A stretch of 64,000 nucleotides of DNA from Rhizophagus clarus (GCA_015698045.1 BLAL01000281.1:558001-622000); one strand, 5' to 3'. Counted from the first letter of the stretch, positions 39,635 through 53,600 are shown. Program-made: numbers and translations. Notes: generated by a model not told the origin, from the letters alone.

Positions 39635-40310
39635 AAAAAATGTTTTTTTAATAATATAAAACAACTATTTAATAAAATAACAAAAATTATAATAAGAGAA
39701 ATGATACATATAACATTATATCCATTTACTATAAACTCTTACCCCCCCCCAGTTAGATTTAACAACCAATCAAATTATATTATATTATTTTATAAGTATA
39801 ACATAAGATTTTGACTACTTTTCTTTTCTCTTTAATAATTATATCATATATATTACTTTTCTAATTAATTTTGCAAAAAAAGACAATAAATATTAGTATA
39901 AAAAAAAACAAAAAAAAAAATCAACTTTGTAAAAAAGAAAATAAATAATATATCTGATACAAAAAAAAAAAAAAAAAAAAAATAATAAAAAAAAATAATA
40001 TACTTTTTTAATAATATAAAATAATTATTTAATAAAATAATAAAGATTATAATAATTAACTTTGAAAAAAAAAAAAATTAATTATTATTTAATAAATATA
40101 ATAATAAAGATTATATTGACTAATTTTGCAAAAAAAAAAAATAAATAATAGATTTAATACAATTTAATATAAAAAAAAAATAAAAAGTAATATATTTTTT
40201 TAATAATATAAAACAATTGTAATAAAAATTATAATTAACTTTACAAAAAAAACACAAATAAATAATAAATCTGATACAAAAAAATATAAAATAAAAAAAT
40301 GAAGTTTATT
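39635..40310. repeat. Left array of a degenerate ~110-180 bp repeat
   Basis: The unit core is tttttaataatataaaaca, then ctatttaataaaataa, then aaagattataa, then a motif like aactttgcaaaaaagaaaat, then aataatagatctgatac and an A tract. Copies or part-copies begin near 39640, 39880, 40003, 40085 and 40193, all in the same orientation. The same family recurs at 46040-46320. Confidence 0.55.
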
Positions 40311-40977
40311 TAATGATATGATCATATTCTAAATATCTTTTATTTAATTCATAAGTAATACAGTTATCTCTCTTAATAGTAAACCTTAATATAATAAAAA
40401 ATATTATATAATAATCATCAATATAAAACAAATTTTAATATATGAAAAATATTTTAATTAACTGAATTTTATTAATTATAGACTGTATTATATACCATTA
40501 TATGAAATCAAATTATAAATTAATAAAAATAATCCTTTTTATATTAATTTTTTTTTGATTTTAACAGTCACCGGAAATATCACATGCAGATCATTTTCAT
40601 ATTAAAATTATCTTGCATAACATCAATCGCATTACTTCATTTAATAGTTAAACATTAAATTTTTTAATGTACTACACTTATACAAATTAAGAATTTGATA
40701 GATTATCATGTGTTCTATCAATTTCTATTCTTACTTTCCGATCTTGAATAATAAAATTTTTTTTTATAACGTACGAAAAACTCTCCTTAAAAACACACTT
40801 TTTTCAAGATTGAAGTTGAGACATAAAAAAATATACAGTTTTAAAAGTAAAAATATATGTAATTTTACGAGTAAAAAAAGTTTTTCTAAGCTTGGAATAG
40901 CAGTTATTCAGGTAGTTTTTGTATAAAACATGAAAAACTAAAAAAAACACATTATTTTTAAATATACATAAATTTTT

Positions 40978-41640
40978 AGAATGAAATTTCATCACCTTGA
41001 TCAAAGTAAAGTACCTTTTATTGCTTAAGTAAAGTTGTTTAGCAAAATCCAAAATACTTGGATCTTAAATTTTATAAATATAGGTATAATATTTAAAAAA
41101 AAACTCACATTTTTATAATGGAACTGACAACTAAATCTATTTTATATATTTAGAGTGTAGTTTTGGTACATTGGCAAAATGAAATTGCTTACTGCAGCTT
41201 AAGTTATGTTGTTCAGAAGTGTCAAAAATATTTATATTATAAATTTTTTAAGTATATAATAAACATTCATAGAGTAATATATATTTTACAAAACTGCACT
41301 AATTTTCAATTTCTAAATTTTTTTACATCTGTTTAATGACTTCAGAGTGTAATTTCAATACTTTGATCAAAGTAAATTACTTTTTGTTGCTCAAGTAGAG
41401 TTGTTTAGGCAGGTTAGATCTATTCATATCTTAAATTTTATAATATTATGATTAATATATATGAAGAAATTAACGTTTATATTTTCTCATACATTTAGAA
41501 ATTTTAGAGCATAATTTCAATACTTTGGTCAAAGTAAATTGCCTTTTATTGTTTAAGTAATATTATTCAGGAAGGTCTAAATTACTTGTATATCAAATTT
41601 TATAATACGATGATTAATACTTATAGGGGAATTAGCATTT
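40978..41640. repeat. Four degenerate tandem copies of a ~160-190 bp unit
   Basis: Each copy starts near agagtgtaatttcaatact, then ttgatcaaagtaaattac, then ttttattgcttaagtaaagt, then tgttcaggaag..tctaaa and cttaaattttataatat. Starts are at 40978, 41152, 41344 and 41506 (periods 174, 192 and 162). Copy 2 is the most diverged. There is no coding capacity. Confidence 0.65.
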
Positions 41641-41883
41641 TTTGTAACGGTATTAATTTCTGATCTTTAATTTTTTATTATTTTAATAAAGAAAATAGAC
41701 TATTTTTAAATAAAGATTCAAGTTGAATAATAAAGATTAAATGGGAATTTTTTTTTATAAAATCATAAAGGCACTTAATAAGTATTTTTGATTTTAAATT
41801 AAAGTACTATATTATATAAATGTAATGCTATATTTAATCTGTATTTTTTCAATTTTAACTTAATTTAGGCCGAAATTATAAGG

Positions 41884-42790
41884 TTGGCCAGAATTAGCAA
41901 AATTTTGGCCAGAATTATGAATTATTGATTAGCAAATTTAATCAGACTTAATTAATTTTGGCCAACTTTAATTATATACATGCGCTATACATTTGAAGAG
42001 GATACTGTATCACAAATTTTTTTTTATTAACCTTAATAAAAAAAATTTGCCTTCTTTTTTTGTGATATTTCCAGTAACTGTTAAAGCAAAAATCTATTAA
42101 AAATAAATAATAATTACAAACAATTTTTAATGTTAACAAATAATTACCAATAAATTTTTACTTATTGTAATATTTTTATTTATTATTTTATTGCAATATT
42201 TAAATTTATTTTATTGTAATAAAAAGTTTTTTTATAAATTTTTTTATTTATATTATATAATAAAAAATTTCTTAGTTTATACTAGTATACAAAATACAGA
42301 TCATGTGACTATTATTTATCATTTTGTATTACACCTTTTCTTTTTTATTTTTCTATAAATATTTTAGGAATTTAGAAATTTTTTTATATTAAAATTCCTA
42401 TTTGTCATATATTATATATTACTTCTTTAATTTTTTACAATTTCAGCTAAAATATTAAAAATTACTATATCAGATTATTGTATAATACAGACCTTTCTTT
42501 TTAGGTAATACTCATTTCACAAAATTTTTTTTTTATTTTTAAAATAACTATAATTAGAATTTTATATAATATTATTTTCATAAAAGAAAATTTTTATACC
42601 AATTATATAACCTATATACAAACACATATTGTATAAATAGAAATAGTTTATATAATATATTTTTAATATTTAAGAATTTAGCATCTAAAAAAAAATACTG
42701 TATCATTCTGAAATTAAATAACTTCCAAAAATAAGCAATCCTGATTTGCATTATAGCAATTTTGGCCAAAATTATGAAAACTTTGATTAG
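41884..42790. repeat. Pair of direct repeats with TTGGCCARAATTATGAA core
   Basis: aattttggccagaattatga (41901-41920, continuing to ttgattag) recurs as aattttggccaaaattatga (42758-42777, continuing to ttgattag). A further ttggccagaatta is at 41884 and a related ctggccagaattaa at about 60976. The motif may be the terminus of a dispersed element. Confidence 0.4.
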
Positions 42791-45700
42791 GATTAAGCTT
42801 AAAAAAAAGTTGCGTAATTTCAGAATAGTATGATATTAATATATTTTAAAAACCAATTAAATAATATTATTTTTAAATTACTAAGATTATAATTAAAATA
42901 CTATTTTAAAAAAACTAAAACTTATAAAAATTAAAAATAAATATTAGTTAGATATTTTTTAAAAATATATTAATTAAAATAAATATTGCTTATTTAAATA
43001 TTTCTTTCATAAAGATTTTTTAGTTTGAATCCAAATTCAAATAGTATTTTTAAAAAAAAAAAATCTAAAACAAATATTAGAATATTTTTAAATATGCAAT
43101 TATATTCACTTATCTTATCTTTTAAATTTTTTCTTTAAAATCCAAATTCTGATACTATCTCTAAAGAAAAAAAAACAAAAAAGAAACATTAGAACATTTC
43201 TAAAATATACATTTATATCTATTTATTTTATATTTTAAGTTTTTTTTTAAAAATTTAAGTTCTAATATTTATTTCTAAAAAAAAAAAAAAAATATCTTAA
43301 GAATTATCTAAAAAAAATAATAAAAATAAAATTATTAATAAATATTTTGTTAAAATTTAAATTAAATATTTTTAAAAAAAACTCTTTTTTACCAAATTTA
43401 AAAATCAATTTAATTGCCAATCTGCTTAAAATCAGTACTGTATTATTAATAAAATTTGGGATTAAATTTGTTAATTTTATATTAGAATATAAACTTCAAA
43501 AAAAAATATCATATAAATGACATATTGACTATAAATAAAAGTCATATATATACTAAAAAAATACCTGAAAAAAAAAAATTTGCAAAAAAATTATACATTT
43601 ATATATAAAATAATGAGTTTACTATGCACATGCATCAGATTTCTATCTTAAAATATATGAAATTTTGATATTTTATTTTACTATATTATATTATTTACAT
43701 TAAAAACATATAATTTTTAGTTTTTAAAATTGTTTTTAAAGATATATTTAAAATATTTTTATTATTAAAAACAAGTGAAAGTTAAAAAAAACCAGTTACA
43801 GAAATATAATTATGACAAGTCATACTTGCTAAAAAGTCTCATAAAATAAAGGAAGATATTGTATTTATAGTATTTCTGTTTGTAAAATAAGTGGAAACTT
43901 ATTTCATGTGCAAGATGTAAAAAATGCTTTTTTTTATTATTGCTATTAATTCCAAATTTTATTAGTAATGCAGTGTCAATCTTAGGCGGATTGGCAATTA
44001 AAAAAAAAAACTAAATTATCTAAAATCTGTATTTTAAGAATTTTAAAAATTATAAAAAAAAATAGAAAAAAAGGGATAAGAAAAAAACATACAAATTAGA
44101 AATAAAAGTAAAAAAAAATAAAAAAGAAATTAAAAAAGGGTTAATCATTTTTCACATCTGCAATACATTACACTCTTTTTTGTTACCTATGTCATATTTT
44201 TTCTCATTTTATTTTTTATATATATTTTGGGAACTTAGAATTTTTTCAGTTGTAAAAAATTTATTTTTCACATCCCTAGTTAAATATCATATGTTTAATT
44301 TTACCTGATATTACCATAATTTTGACTAGAATATTTAGAATGCAATATATCATAGATGCGAAAAAAAATAAACCTCATTAAAAAAATAAAAAAATTTTTT
44401 TAAAAAAAAAAATTAAAGTGTATTAAATTAAATCAGTAAGTCATATAATTAATAGTAGAACCCCAAACATTTCTCATTTAGATCAGATATAATGTATAGT
44501 AAAATTTTCAATTTAAAATATTTTAATCAATATTAATGTTATTGAAATAAAAATTATACTATTAGATTTATCTTATTGAGATGAATCCAATGATATAAAT
44601 TTTATTAAAATCTAATCAGTAGATTTTTTAAATACAAGAGTATGTAGAATAAGAAATTTTTAAAAATACCTCTGAAATAAGCAATTTTTTAAAAATTTTA
44701 TATGATTAATAAATAAACTCAACTTCTGACCTATTTATATATAGTTCAGAATCTTGTATTATATTAAAAAATTATTATAATATTAATAAATTTTTTATAA
44801 TAAAGGTCTGATTAGTTTAAGTATTTACTTCATTATATTAAAAAATAACTATATATAAGAAAATGCATTTTTAATAATAATTTAATTAATATTAATACTA
44901 AAAATATAAATTTGTTATTATTAATTTTTTTTATTAAAATGAATTCTAATAGTAAAATTATTAAAATCCAATTATTGGATTACTTAAAAATAAGAATATA
45001 TTAATTGTTAAAAAATTTTAAAAAATATTTTTATAATATACAACTTTTAAAAAACTTTATATATAAATTTATATTATAATATAAGATTAGAGTTTATTAT
45101 AAATATATCTTATAAAATATATTACACTATTTTCAGGATCATACAAATAAAGATATAATTAATTTAATATTATACAAAATAATATATTTAATAAAATTAC
45201 TGATTTATATAAAATTAAGTCTTAAATAAATATATTAGTAAATCATATTATTAATTTAATTTAGTATATATTTTTAAAAATTTATAGAAACACAATTTTT
45301 AATTTAAAATTAATAATTTATTTATTATAAAAATTTTATTAAAATTGAATTAAATAATAAAAATACATTTAATATAACTTAAAGAAGTAATATATATAAT
45401 ATAATTATTAAAAAAAGGAAAAAAAAATAGTTAAAATTTTATATTATACTTATAAAAATAATATAATATAATTTAATTGGTTATTAAACCTTTTTTTTTA
45501 ATTCAAAGATTATGTAATAACTTTATTATAATATATTTAACATTAAAATATAAAGTACAATGACAAAACCCACCCAGTACAGCTAAATGTAACTTATAAA
45601 CAAATTTGGTTATTAAATCTAACTAAAAAAAAAGGTAATATTTAAATATAATATAATATATATTGTTTTTTTTTTATTTAAATAATTTTTTTTAATATTT

Positions 45701-46040
45701 AATTCTAACTAAAATTCCTTAAAATTTTATCAAAATAATTAAATCAAAAATAATTTTATTAAAAATAAGTTCATGAAAAATAATTTTATATTATATTAAA
45801 AGTTAGTAATTAGTTTAACTTTCAATCAAAAAATTAATATTAAAAATTTTAGAAAATTGATATGTAAATACAAAATATCAAAATATAATTATTTAATCTA
45901 ATTAAGTATAGTAATTATCACATGATTTGTATTACCATAAATACTTCTATAAAGTATATAATATATCTATTATTACTGAAATTTTAAATTTTATTAATTT
46001 TTTATGTTACATATGTAAGTTATATGAGAGATATTTAAGA

Positions 46041-46320
46041 TCTTTATAAAACAACTATTTAATAAAATGATAAAAATTATAAGGTTAACTTTGAAAAAGA
46101 AAACAAAATTATAGATCTGATCCAAAAAGAAAATAAATTATAGATCTGGCATAAAAAAAAAACAAAAAAAAAAAAATATGATATGCTTTTTTAATGATAT
46201 AAAACTATTTAATAGAGTAACAAAGATTATAACGTTTGCAAAAAAGAAAATGAATGATAGATCTGGCACAAAAAAAAATTAAAAAAATAAAATGCTTTTT
46301 AACAATGTGAAATAATTAGT
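46041..46320. repeat. Right array of the same degenerate repeat
   Basis: Copies near 46045, 46187 and 46285 share ctatttaata, aaagattataa, the gcaaaaaagaaaat motif and tagatctggca or tagatctgat with the array at 39635-40310, in the same orientation. Partial copies follow at about 46410 and 46680. Confidence 0.55.
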
Positions 46321-46949
46321 CCGGAGCGTAATGAAAGACTGTATATTTCTATGCAACGATGTCCGTCCGCTCAAAAATTGAGTCGATGCGTGACTGAAAC
46401 CGTTCCCTAGTTATTTAATAAAAATAAAAGGCAACAAAGATCAAATTGGCCAACTTTGCAGAATTAAGTAATATACTATGTAAAATATTATTAAAAATAC
46501 CAGCAGAAAATTGAATATATGGCACGTATAGACGATACATATTTATCCGAGGCAAAAGAGTTCTTCTCTTGGCCATTAATAGAAGGTTTATCATCATTGC
46601 TTGAAGGATAACCAAAGAATCTCTTGTTTCCCCTTATTCAACCAAAGACGGTATGATGGCTATGGCTTCTTCAAGTCGATAGATCTGATGTAAAAAAAAA
46701 CAATAAACAAATGAATTAAATTTTACGTAGTAACACAAACGAATTTCGGGATATACTGTATAAGAACATAAAATTTTTCGATGAACTGAAAATCTTGGAA
46801 CGCAAATCAAACCAATGGTAAACCGGACCGCAACCTAAAATTCTCAAGTAGTACTGTATCCTCGATCTTAACAACACTAGTTCAATCTAGGTAAAGTAAA
46901 ATATACATACATATACTGTATATTTTTGAATCCTGATAAGATTTCTTTC

Positions 46950-47060
46950 CAGGTTAATTAAAATTTTAATGAGATCCCCTTTTCAGGTTAATTAAAATTT
47001 TAATGAAACAGGCTAATTAAAAATAATAATGAGATCCTTTTCCAGGTTAATTAAAACTGT
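46950..47060. repeat. Minisatellite, CAGGTTAATTAAAATTTTAATGA units
   Basis: Four copies of caggttaattaaaa/caggctaattaaaa start near 46951, 46985, 47009 and 47043. Three are separated by gagatcctttt-type spacers. Confidence 0.6.
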
Positions 47061-47544
47061 CAGCTAAAACTTTTAACCCTTCCGACAATATAAAAACATT
47101 AAATTAAAATTAAATTTAGTTATTGTCTCTGATAATCTTAAAAAATAGGTTGAATGCTGGTTTTTATCTCGATCGATGTATACAATAGATTTATACAATT
47201 AATTACAATGTATCTTGTAATGTTTATTCCAACTTAAATAATTAGCCTCCTTTACTTATCATTAGACTGGAATGTTCTTAACGTATTAGCATAAAAAAAG
47301 TAAAATTGTTTTTATATTTAAAAGCGATCAAAAATATCTAGAATGTTCTTACCGACATTTTTTCAAATTTATATAAAAAATTGAAATGCCTGAAACGTTC
47401 TTAGTGTCTTTCCGTATTTATTATACAAAAGGGAAGGAATAAATCAAAAAATGGCATCGCAGGATTTGTCCATATTTTAGTTAGCAGAAATTATAATAAA
47501 TCAGGCCAAATTTAATTAACAAAAAAATACACGTATACTATTTA

Positions 47545-47640
47545 GTATAAGACTTTACCTAGACAATACCTTTTAATACAAACCGATACCTTTTAGTATA
47601 GAATAATGATACCTTTTAGTATAAGACAATAATAATGATA
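47545..47640. repeat. Three tandem copies of ATACCTTTTAGTATA-like unit
   Basis: The unit taccttttagtata with agacaataat or agaataatga spacers repeats three times, with the first copy diverged. Confidence 0.5.
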
Positions 47641-49494
47641 GATAAAAATTTCATGTTTTTTTTCGATTCACTGTTTATTATTTTTGGTCATTTTTGGGTA
47701 AAATGTTAAGATTTAATAACATTTTACCGATTTCCAGCAAATCTTTCTTAAATGTAATATTTACATCATGTGCCATTTAAGTATCTCAGAGAAAAGTAGT
47801 ATATGATAAATCAGCCCTCTTGTATAAGCCTCAAATTGCCGTTAACATGAGGCAAATCACATGGTGAAGCAGAGTCTTTGAGTTCTCTTCCCCTGTTATC
47901 TAAATATGTATTACTCAAAAAAAAAAAGAAGAATCCCACATCTTTGTACCATTTGTACCAGGATCCCAATAATCCGATCAGCACAACAGATAATAAAACT
48001 AACTATAAATGAAAAAGATGATGTTAAAAAACCACAAATTGACGTAATGAAGAAGAAAAAAAAGAAATAAAAATAAAAATAAAAATAAATATTAGAAAGG
48101 TTCCCGATCCTGTTTAAAATTAATGGCGCAGTAACAGAAAAATGATAGTTGCAGAAGAAAGAAAGAAGTTACTAATTAGATCAATATTTCCATGACAGAA
48201 TCGACATAACGCCACAACCACAAAACATGTGGCTCATATGATAAACTGCGCGAAAGAAAATCAAATTATCTCATTATTATTTAAAATAATTTTCAAGAGA
48301 ATGTAAACACTAAATTTTTAACAATGTAAACATTATTTTATTAACGCATAACATTTGTATTTTATAAGAGTTAAACGAAATATAGATAACAAATATATTA
48401 AGAGTATGGTTTCCATGACCAGTGAAAAAATAACAATACTTCTTAATTTGGTAAGAACAAAAAAAAATAATTTTCAATTAACTTTGGATGGACATGAATT
48501 GACGCAGGACCGATTATGCCGATTATGTAAAAAGAATTTCCTTGCCTCAAAAAAAAAAAAAAAAAAATATTTTGGGTAAAAATTTTCAATATTTATATTT
48601 AAAGAAAAATATGCATCTAAATATGTACGAGGAATATGAGTAATTGACCCGATCCCAATACATAACCCAATCCGGTTCACTTTTTAACTTCCTAATTAAT
48701 AAAAAATTAAAAATAATAATGAATTTTTAAGAGTCATAGTGCATAATTATTTGGACCTTCTTCCCCTGACTTTATATTTATTGTATAAAATGGATACTTA
48801 TCATTTTTCAAACGAATCTTTTTTTACAGAATACGATAATAAATACAACAAATATGATAAATCAAAATGTCATTATGTCTCCTTCTGTAAGTACAAAATT
48901 ATTTTAAGCAAAAAAAAAATCTCTCATTTTTAACAAACGAATCATGTCTTAATTTGTTAATTAATTTCTTTATTAATTACATATAAAAATTTTAATTCTC
49001 TAATTTTTTTTTTTTTCTAAAAAAAACTTAATATTTAAAATCATAACAAGAAGCATACTACAGTAGTTTTATTCTAATTACTGTGGATTCTTAAATTAAA
49101 TCTATTTTTCTTTTTCTTTTTTCTTTTTTTTTTTTTTTTTTTTTTTTTATGTATGTATGTATGTATGTATAATATACTGTATATAATATAACTGTATAAG
49201 AAAGAAACTTAATTTTTGTCTATAATTGAAATGATTTTCAAAAATGAAGATATTTCGTTTCATAAAATTCAAAGTGGAGGACCCGCGCCACTTAATTTTT
49301 TTTGTCATACGTAACATGTAAAGATATCGGAAATTAAAATCCAAACACTTTCCCCTTTTCTTTCTTTTTTTTTTTTTTTATCTCTAAACTGATTATAATA
49401 CATTTTATGTGATAGAAGAATAGGTGAAGGTATATACAGAAATATAGGATATTAAGAATAGGGTATAAAGAGTGATTAAAAAAAAAATGAGTGT

Positions 49495-50045
49495 TTATAG
49501 TATACTTTGATAAATTTTTTCTAGTACTACTTGAACTTTGGCCAAAGAAGCTGGTTTGGCTACATATCCATTCTAAATAAAAATAAAAGAAATTAATATC
49601 ATTTCAAATAATAAAGTTATTTATTTTATTTTTTTTTTTTTAAAAAAAAAAAACCTACCATTCCTGCTTGGTCAAAACTTTCTTCCCAAGGATTTGTTGT
49701 GTAAGCAAGAACAGGAATTTGTCTGTTTTCTTCTAAAACGGTTGATGTATTACGAATTTTAATACAAGTTTCAATGCCATTTTGTTTCGGCATATCAATA
49801 TCCATGAAAATTATATCAAAATTTTCATTCGATAATAGTTCCAAAGCTTCATTACCACTTACAGCACATGTTACTTTGTGATTAAATTCTTTTTCTAAAA
49901 TTTTAGCGAGGATTTTGCCCGTTATTATATTATCATCTACAACCAAGCTTTTAAAAATTGTCGGGGAAAGAGAGAAAGAAATTGGAGAAGAAGCCATAAG
50001 ATCATTAGCAACAGCCGCTGTTACGTTACAAGTTGTAGCTGACAT
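49495..50045 (-). CDS. Stand-alone response-regulator receiver protein
   Basis: Phosphoacceptor end of a histidine-kinase phosphorelay. Two exons: 50045-49659 and 49572-49495 (TAA at 49495-49497), joined in phase 0 by an 86-base intron that contains a T/A junction. The product is 154 aa. The receiver domain occupies nearly the whole protein after a 30-residue Ser/Thr/Ala-rich leader. The acidic pair is D37-D38 (VVDDN), the phosphoacceptor D82 (FMDIDMP), the switch Thr T116 (LAYTTN) and the invariant Lys K135 (GYVAKP). All catalytic positions are present, so it should be active. There is no output domain. Fungal single-domain regulators of this type (Candida Srr1-like) act in stress and morphogenesis signalling; orthology is inferred, not shown. 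Confidence 0.9.
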
Positions 50046-50551
50046 TTGAGAAGATCCGTTTGAAGTGAGAGAGTTTAACGAAATAATTTTGACAAAAATT
50101 TTATTTATTTATTTATTTATATATATAAATCGTAACGTATTATTAAAAGTTACCAAAAAAATTCAAGTTTAAAAAAAAAGAATATTTTTTTTTTTATTTT
50201 TCCTTAAAATAGTTTTGTCATTTAAATTAACAACAAAAAGCTTAAAAAAAAAAAAAAAACTTTTTGGCGTGAAATAGAGGACAAACATTAACCGAGTCCT
50301 TTTATAAATTTTCAAGATAAGAAACTTTCAAATCAAGATTAGTTCAGATTACCATTTCGGTAAAAGACGATAAAAAAATGTTAATTCAATGTGTCATATA
50401 AATTATGTAAAGAATTATTCCGAGTAAAAAAAACACAATGATGATGTATTTTAGATGTTAAACAGTACATTAAAATATGTACTATAATATAATAATTTAT
50501 TATATAATAAATAATATATAAAATAATAAATAATATTTAAAAAAAATAACA

Positions 50552-50635
<84 letters not shown>

Positions 50636-53600
50636 TTTTTCTCGAGTATATATGTAATCATTATTTATTGAGTGGCTTATAATATAAATAAAATATATTT
50701 TTGTATGGGCATCATTAATAATCCCCGGAAATATGTATCCATATTTACGTATGATCTACATCCTACTACGTAACTTTTAAATCACATGAAATGTTAATGT
50801 ACAATGATTATATGCTAAAAATAGATTCGGATTTCGATTTTCGAAATTTTAAAACTTTTTTTTTTAAAGAACAGGTTTTTTTTACGTTTACAAATTCAGA
50901 ATTAAAATTCAAAAAGAACCAATGAAAAAGATAATTATCCCATGTCCATTTTTTCTTTTACAAGGAATTATTTTTTTTTGGTAAAAAAAGATGACGTCTA
51001 TGATCAAAATTATATAGTAAAGATTTTCTTTTTTTAAATCACAGGATTTTTTGTCACATTGAAAGAATTTGAATATGGGAAATCATTTCCTTTAAATAAC
51101 TTACAAAAAAAAAGTGATTATATGAAAATTATTGAATAAGGAAATGCAATAATTTTAACGGTACTTTAATATTTTTTTTACCCATAAACTTTTCTCATAT
51201 TTAACATATTTTAATAAGATTAGAAATTATTAAAAAGTTAATTACTAAGGTATTATTGATAAAATGGTTTGCTGATGTGATGTTGTATGGGAATTATTGA
51301 ATAAGGAAATTTTATTTGAAAAGATTCCTAAAAAAGATCATTATATTTAAGATCTTAACTTCAATAAGTTAATTATGAAACAACAATGCCCAAATGCTAA
51401 CCACCACTTTTCCGGAACAATATTATTTCCTTTTTATATAATATTATGTTCCTAAAAGATTAGATTTTTTTTTTTTTTTTTCGTTTCAAATTGGTAGATA
51501 AGATAAGCGTTAATTATTAAAGTTTTGGAAATTAATTAATTATATTATTGTTATAAAAAATGGAAGTTTTATTATAAAAAAAGAAATTATCTATGAAAAA
51601 AAAGGAACCGATTTTCAAAATCTTTTATTTATGATTATTTATGAAATATTTTTTAATCAAATTTATTTAATAAATAATAATTTTAATTTCCAATTAATTT
51701 TAATGTTCAACAAATTTTAATGTTCAACAAATTTTTCTTTTTTGAAATTCTTTTGAAAGAAGCTTCTCTTCTGATCTAGAATTTCTTTCATTATTCTTTT
51801 TTATTCTATTTTTAATTTTTTTGTTTATTAAATCTAATCTATTTTAAGCCTTAATCCAAGAAGAAAATCTTATGCATCATAAATTAACCACGTTTAACAA
51901 CGTAATCCACGTTTACATTATGTTGTATTACTGTGTGTATCCTAATCTTTAGTCTGTTCTCATTTAAAAGATTAAATGGTAGTCGCGGAAAATTAGAACA
52001 GAATAACGTCATGTTAACACAATGTGGCTTGTTAAATATGGGAACTCAAATTTAGAATCTTCTCGGAAAATTCTCGGAGAATTTTAATTGCATAGTATAA
52101 TTCCTAATTTGTAAATTATGACGTTTTTAAATCGGGTCAAATCATGGGCCCCTTAATCATTTTTCTTTCATTGGATGAATGTTACGTCATTTTATCATTC
52201 GTTCCCGGGTCATTACAATACTACAAAGTTAAAATTCCCACCGGGTTCCTCATCATCTTGCATGGTTGCGTAATATTACCTATCATAACTAATAAATCTT
52301 TTTATTTAACATAATTTTCGAAAAAAAAGCATGTTTGTTTTTTTTTTTTTTATCTTTTCCATATATACATCTTTACTTATTTGGTTTAAGTTAAGATCCT
52401 TGATCAAACCAAAATTATCGAACAATGTTCAAAAGAAAAACTTTCCTCGTAATTAATGTATTTTATTAATTAGTAATGAATTTAAATTAAAATTTACTTT
52501 ATAACAATTTAGTCAACTTGAATGATCGGTAATGGTTTTTTTTTTACCTTTATGACTTTTTCATTCTTTTGTATCGTCGAAAGGTGACCGGTTTTTCGTT
52601 CAGCTGATAATATGTATCTTTCACGATAATTCTATAAATGGTAACTTCCTAATCTCTTAAATCTCATGTATATATTTTTAGCCTCAATTCCCTCTTCATA
52701 AAAATTGGTGACACGAATCAACCTTCAATTACCTAATTGAACTACTTATATTAGTATTAGAAATTAACAAAAATTACAATAATTCGTCATCAATTACCAT
52801 ACTTGTCAATTTTTGGTTTATTGGTTTAGATCCCATGATCTATAAAAATTTTATGGCGTATCTTAACCTTCTTTAGTTCAAAAAAAAAAAGTTTCTATAA
52901 ATAAAAAAAAAAAAAAAGCAAATTCTAAAAATTCATTTTATTTTTTTTTTTTTTTGAGTTACAAATTGACAATATTGTGATGAAATTCTCAAAAAGATTT
53001 AAAATCGAAAATTTTATTTATTTTTCGTCATATGTCGTTTTGTTTGTTTATAACCTCTTAAATTGGTAATTAAATAATTTTTTTAGATACGTTTTTTTTT
53101 TAAAATAAAACAAAGTTAAAATTAAATGGTTCATTTCTTTTATCTTTTTTTTAGAAAATTTTTTCTATTTTTAATTTTAATACATAATTAAAATAAAAAA
53201 AATTGAACAATGTACAGTTTTTTTTTGTTCCGATTATTCATTCAATATTCCATGGAATTTAATTCGGTTATAACAAAAACCACAACAATGGCGTTAACGG
53301 ACTTGGTTTATTATTCCGTAATCTCGATGTTTTTTCACCGATATCAACGGGATTTGAGTCCGTTATGATGGTAGTCAGTATAGTATCAATGGGCTTAGTT
53401 ATTTCGTAACTTTGATATTTTCTTTCTCTTGATTTATTTGTTTTATTGTATTATCGCGTAATACAAGTTTACAACAATAAACCTTAACATAAAAAAATAG
53501 CGGACGGGTATGACATTATCGGGATGTGACACAATTTGTCAAATCTCCTAATAACTTAATCATTAACTTTTAATATTTTAAGATTCTCTTTCATTAAAAA

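Larger units (their letters stand above)
40311..46040. other. Extremely AT-rich block
   Basis: About 5.7 kb composed almost entirely of A and T, with no open frame longer than expected from composition and no gene signal. It holds the repeats at 40978-41640 and the dispersed ggccagaatta motifs near 41880 and 42770. It is bounded on both sides by the same degenerate repeat family. Confidence 0.6.
46321..49494. other. Intergenic region after the AT block
   Basis: Composition returns to ordinary intergenic levels; a patch at 46318-46410 is notably less AT-rich. Two short tandem repeats are present (46950-47060 and 47545-47640). No gene is seen; the frame at 48355-48579 is A/T-rich and unsupported. 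(ATGT)n repeats lie at 49149-49170. Confidence 0.4.

Noticed and set aside
48355..48579. 74-codon plus-strand frame
   Set aside because: Ends in a poly-Lys A tract, with no family motif or splice-consistent neighbour.
53280..53424. Apparent duplication of a ggacttggtt..ttccgta motif
   Set aside because: Only about 60-70 percent similar over 40 bases, too weak to call a repeat.
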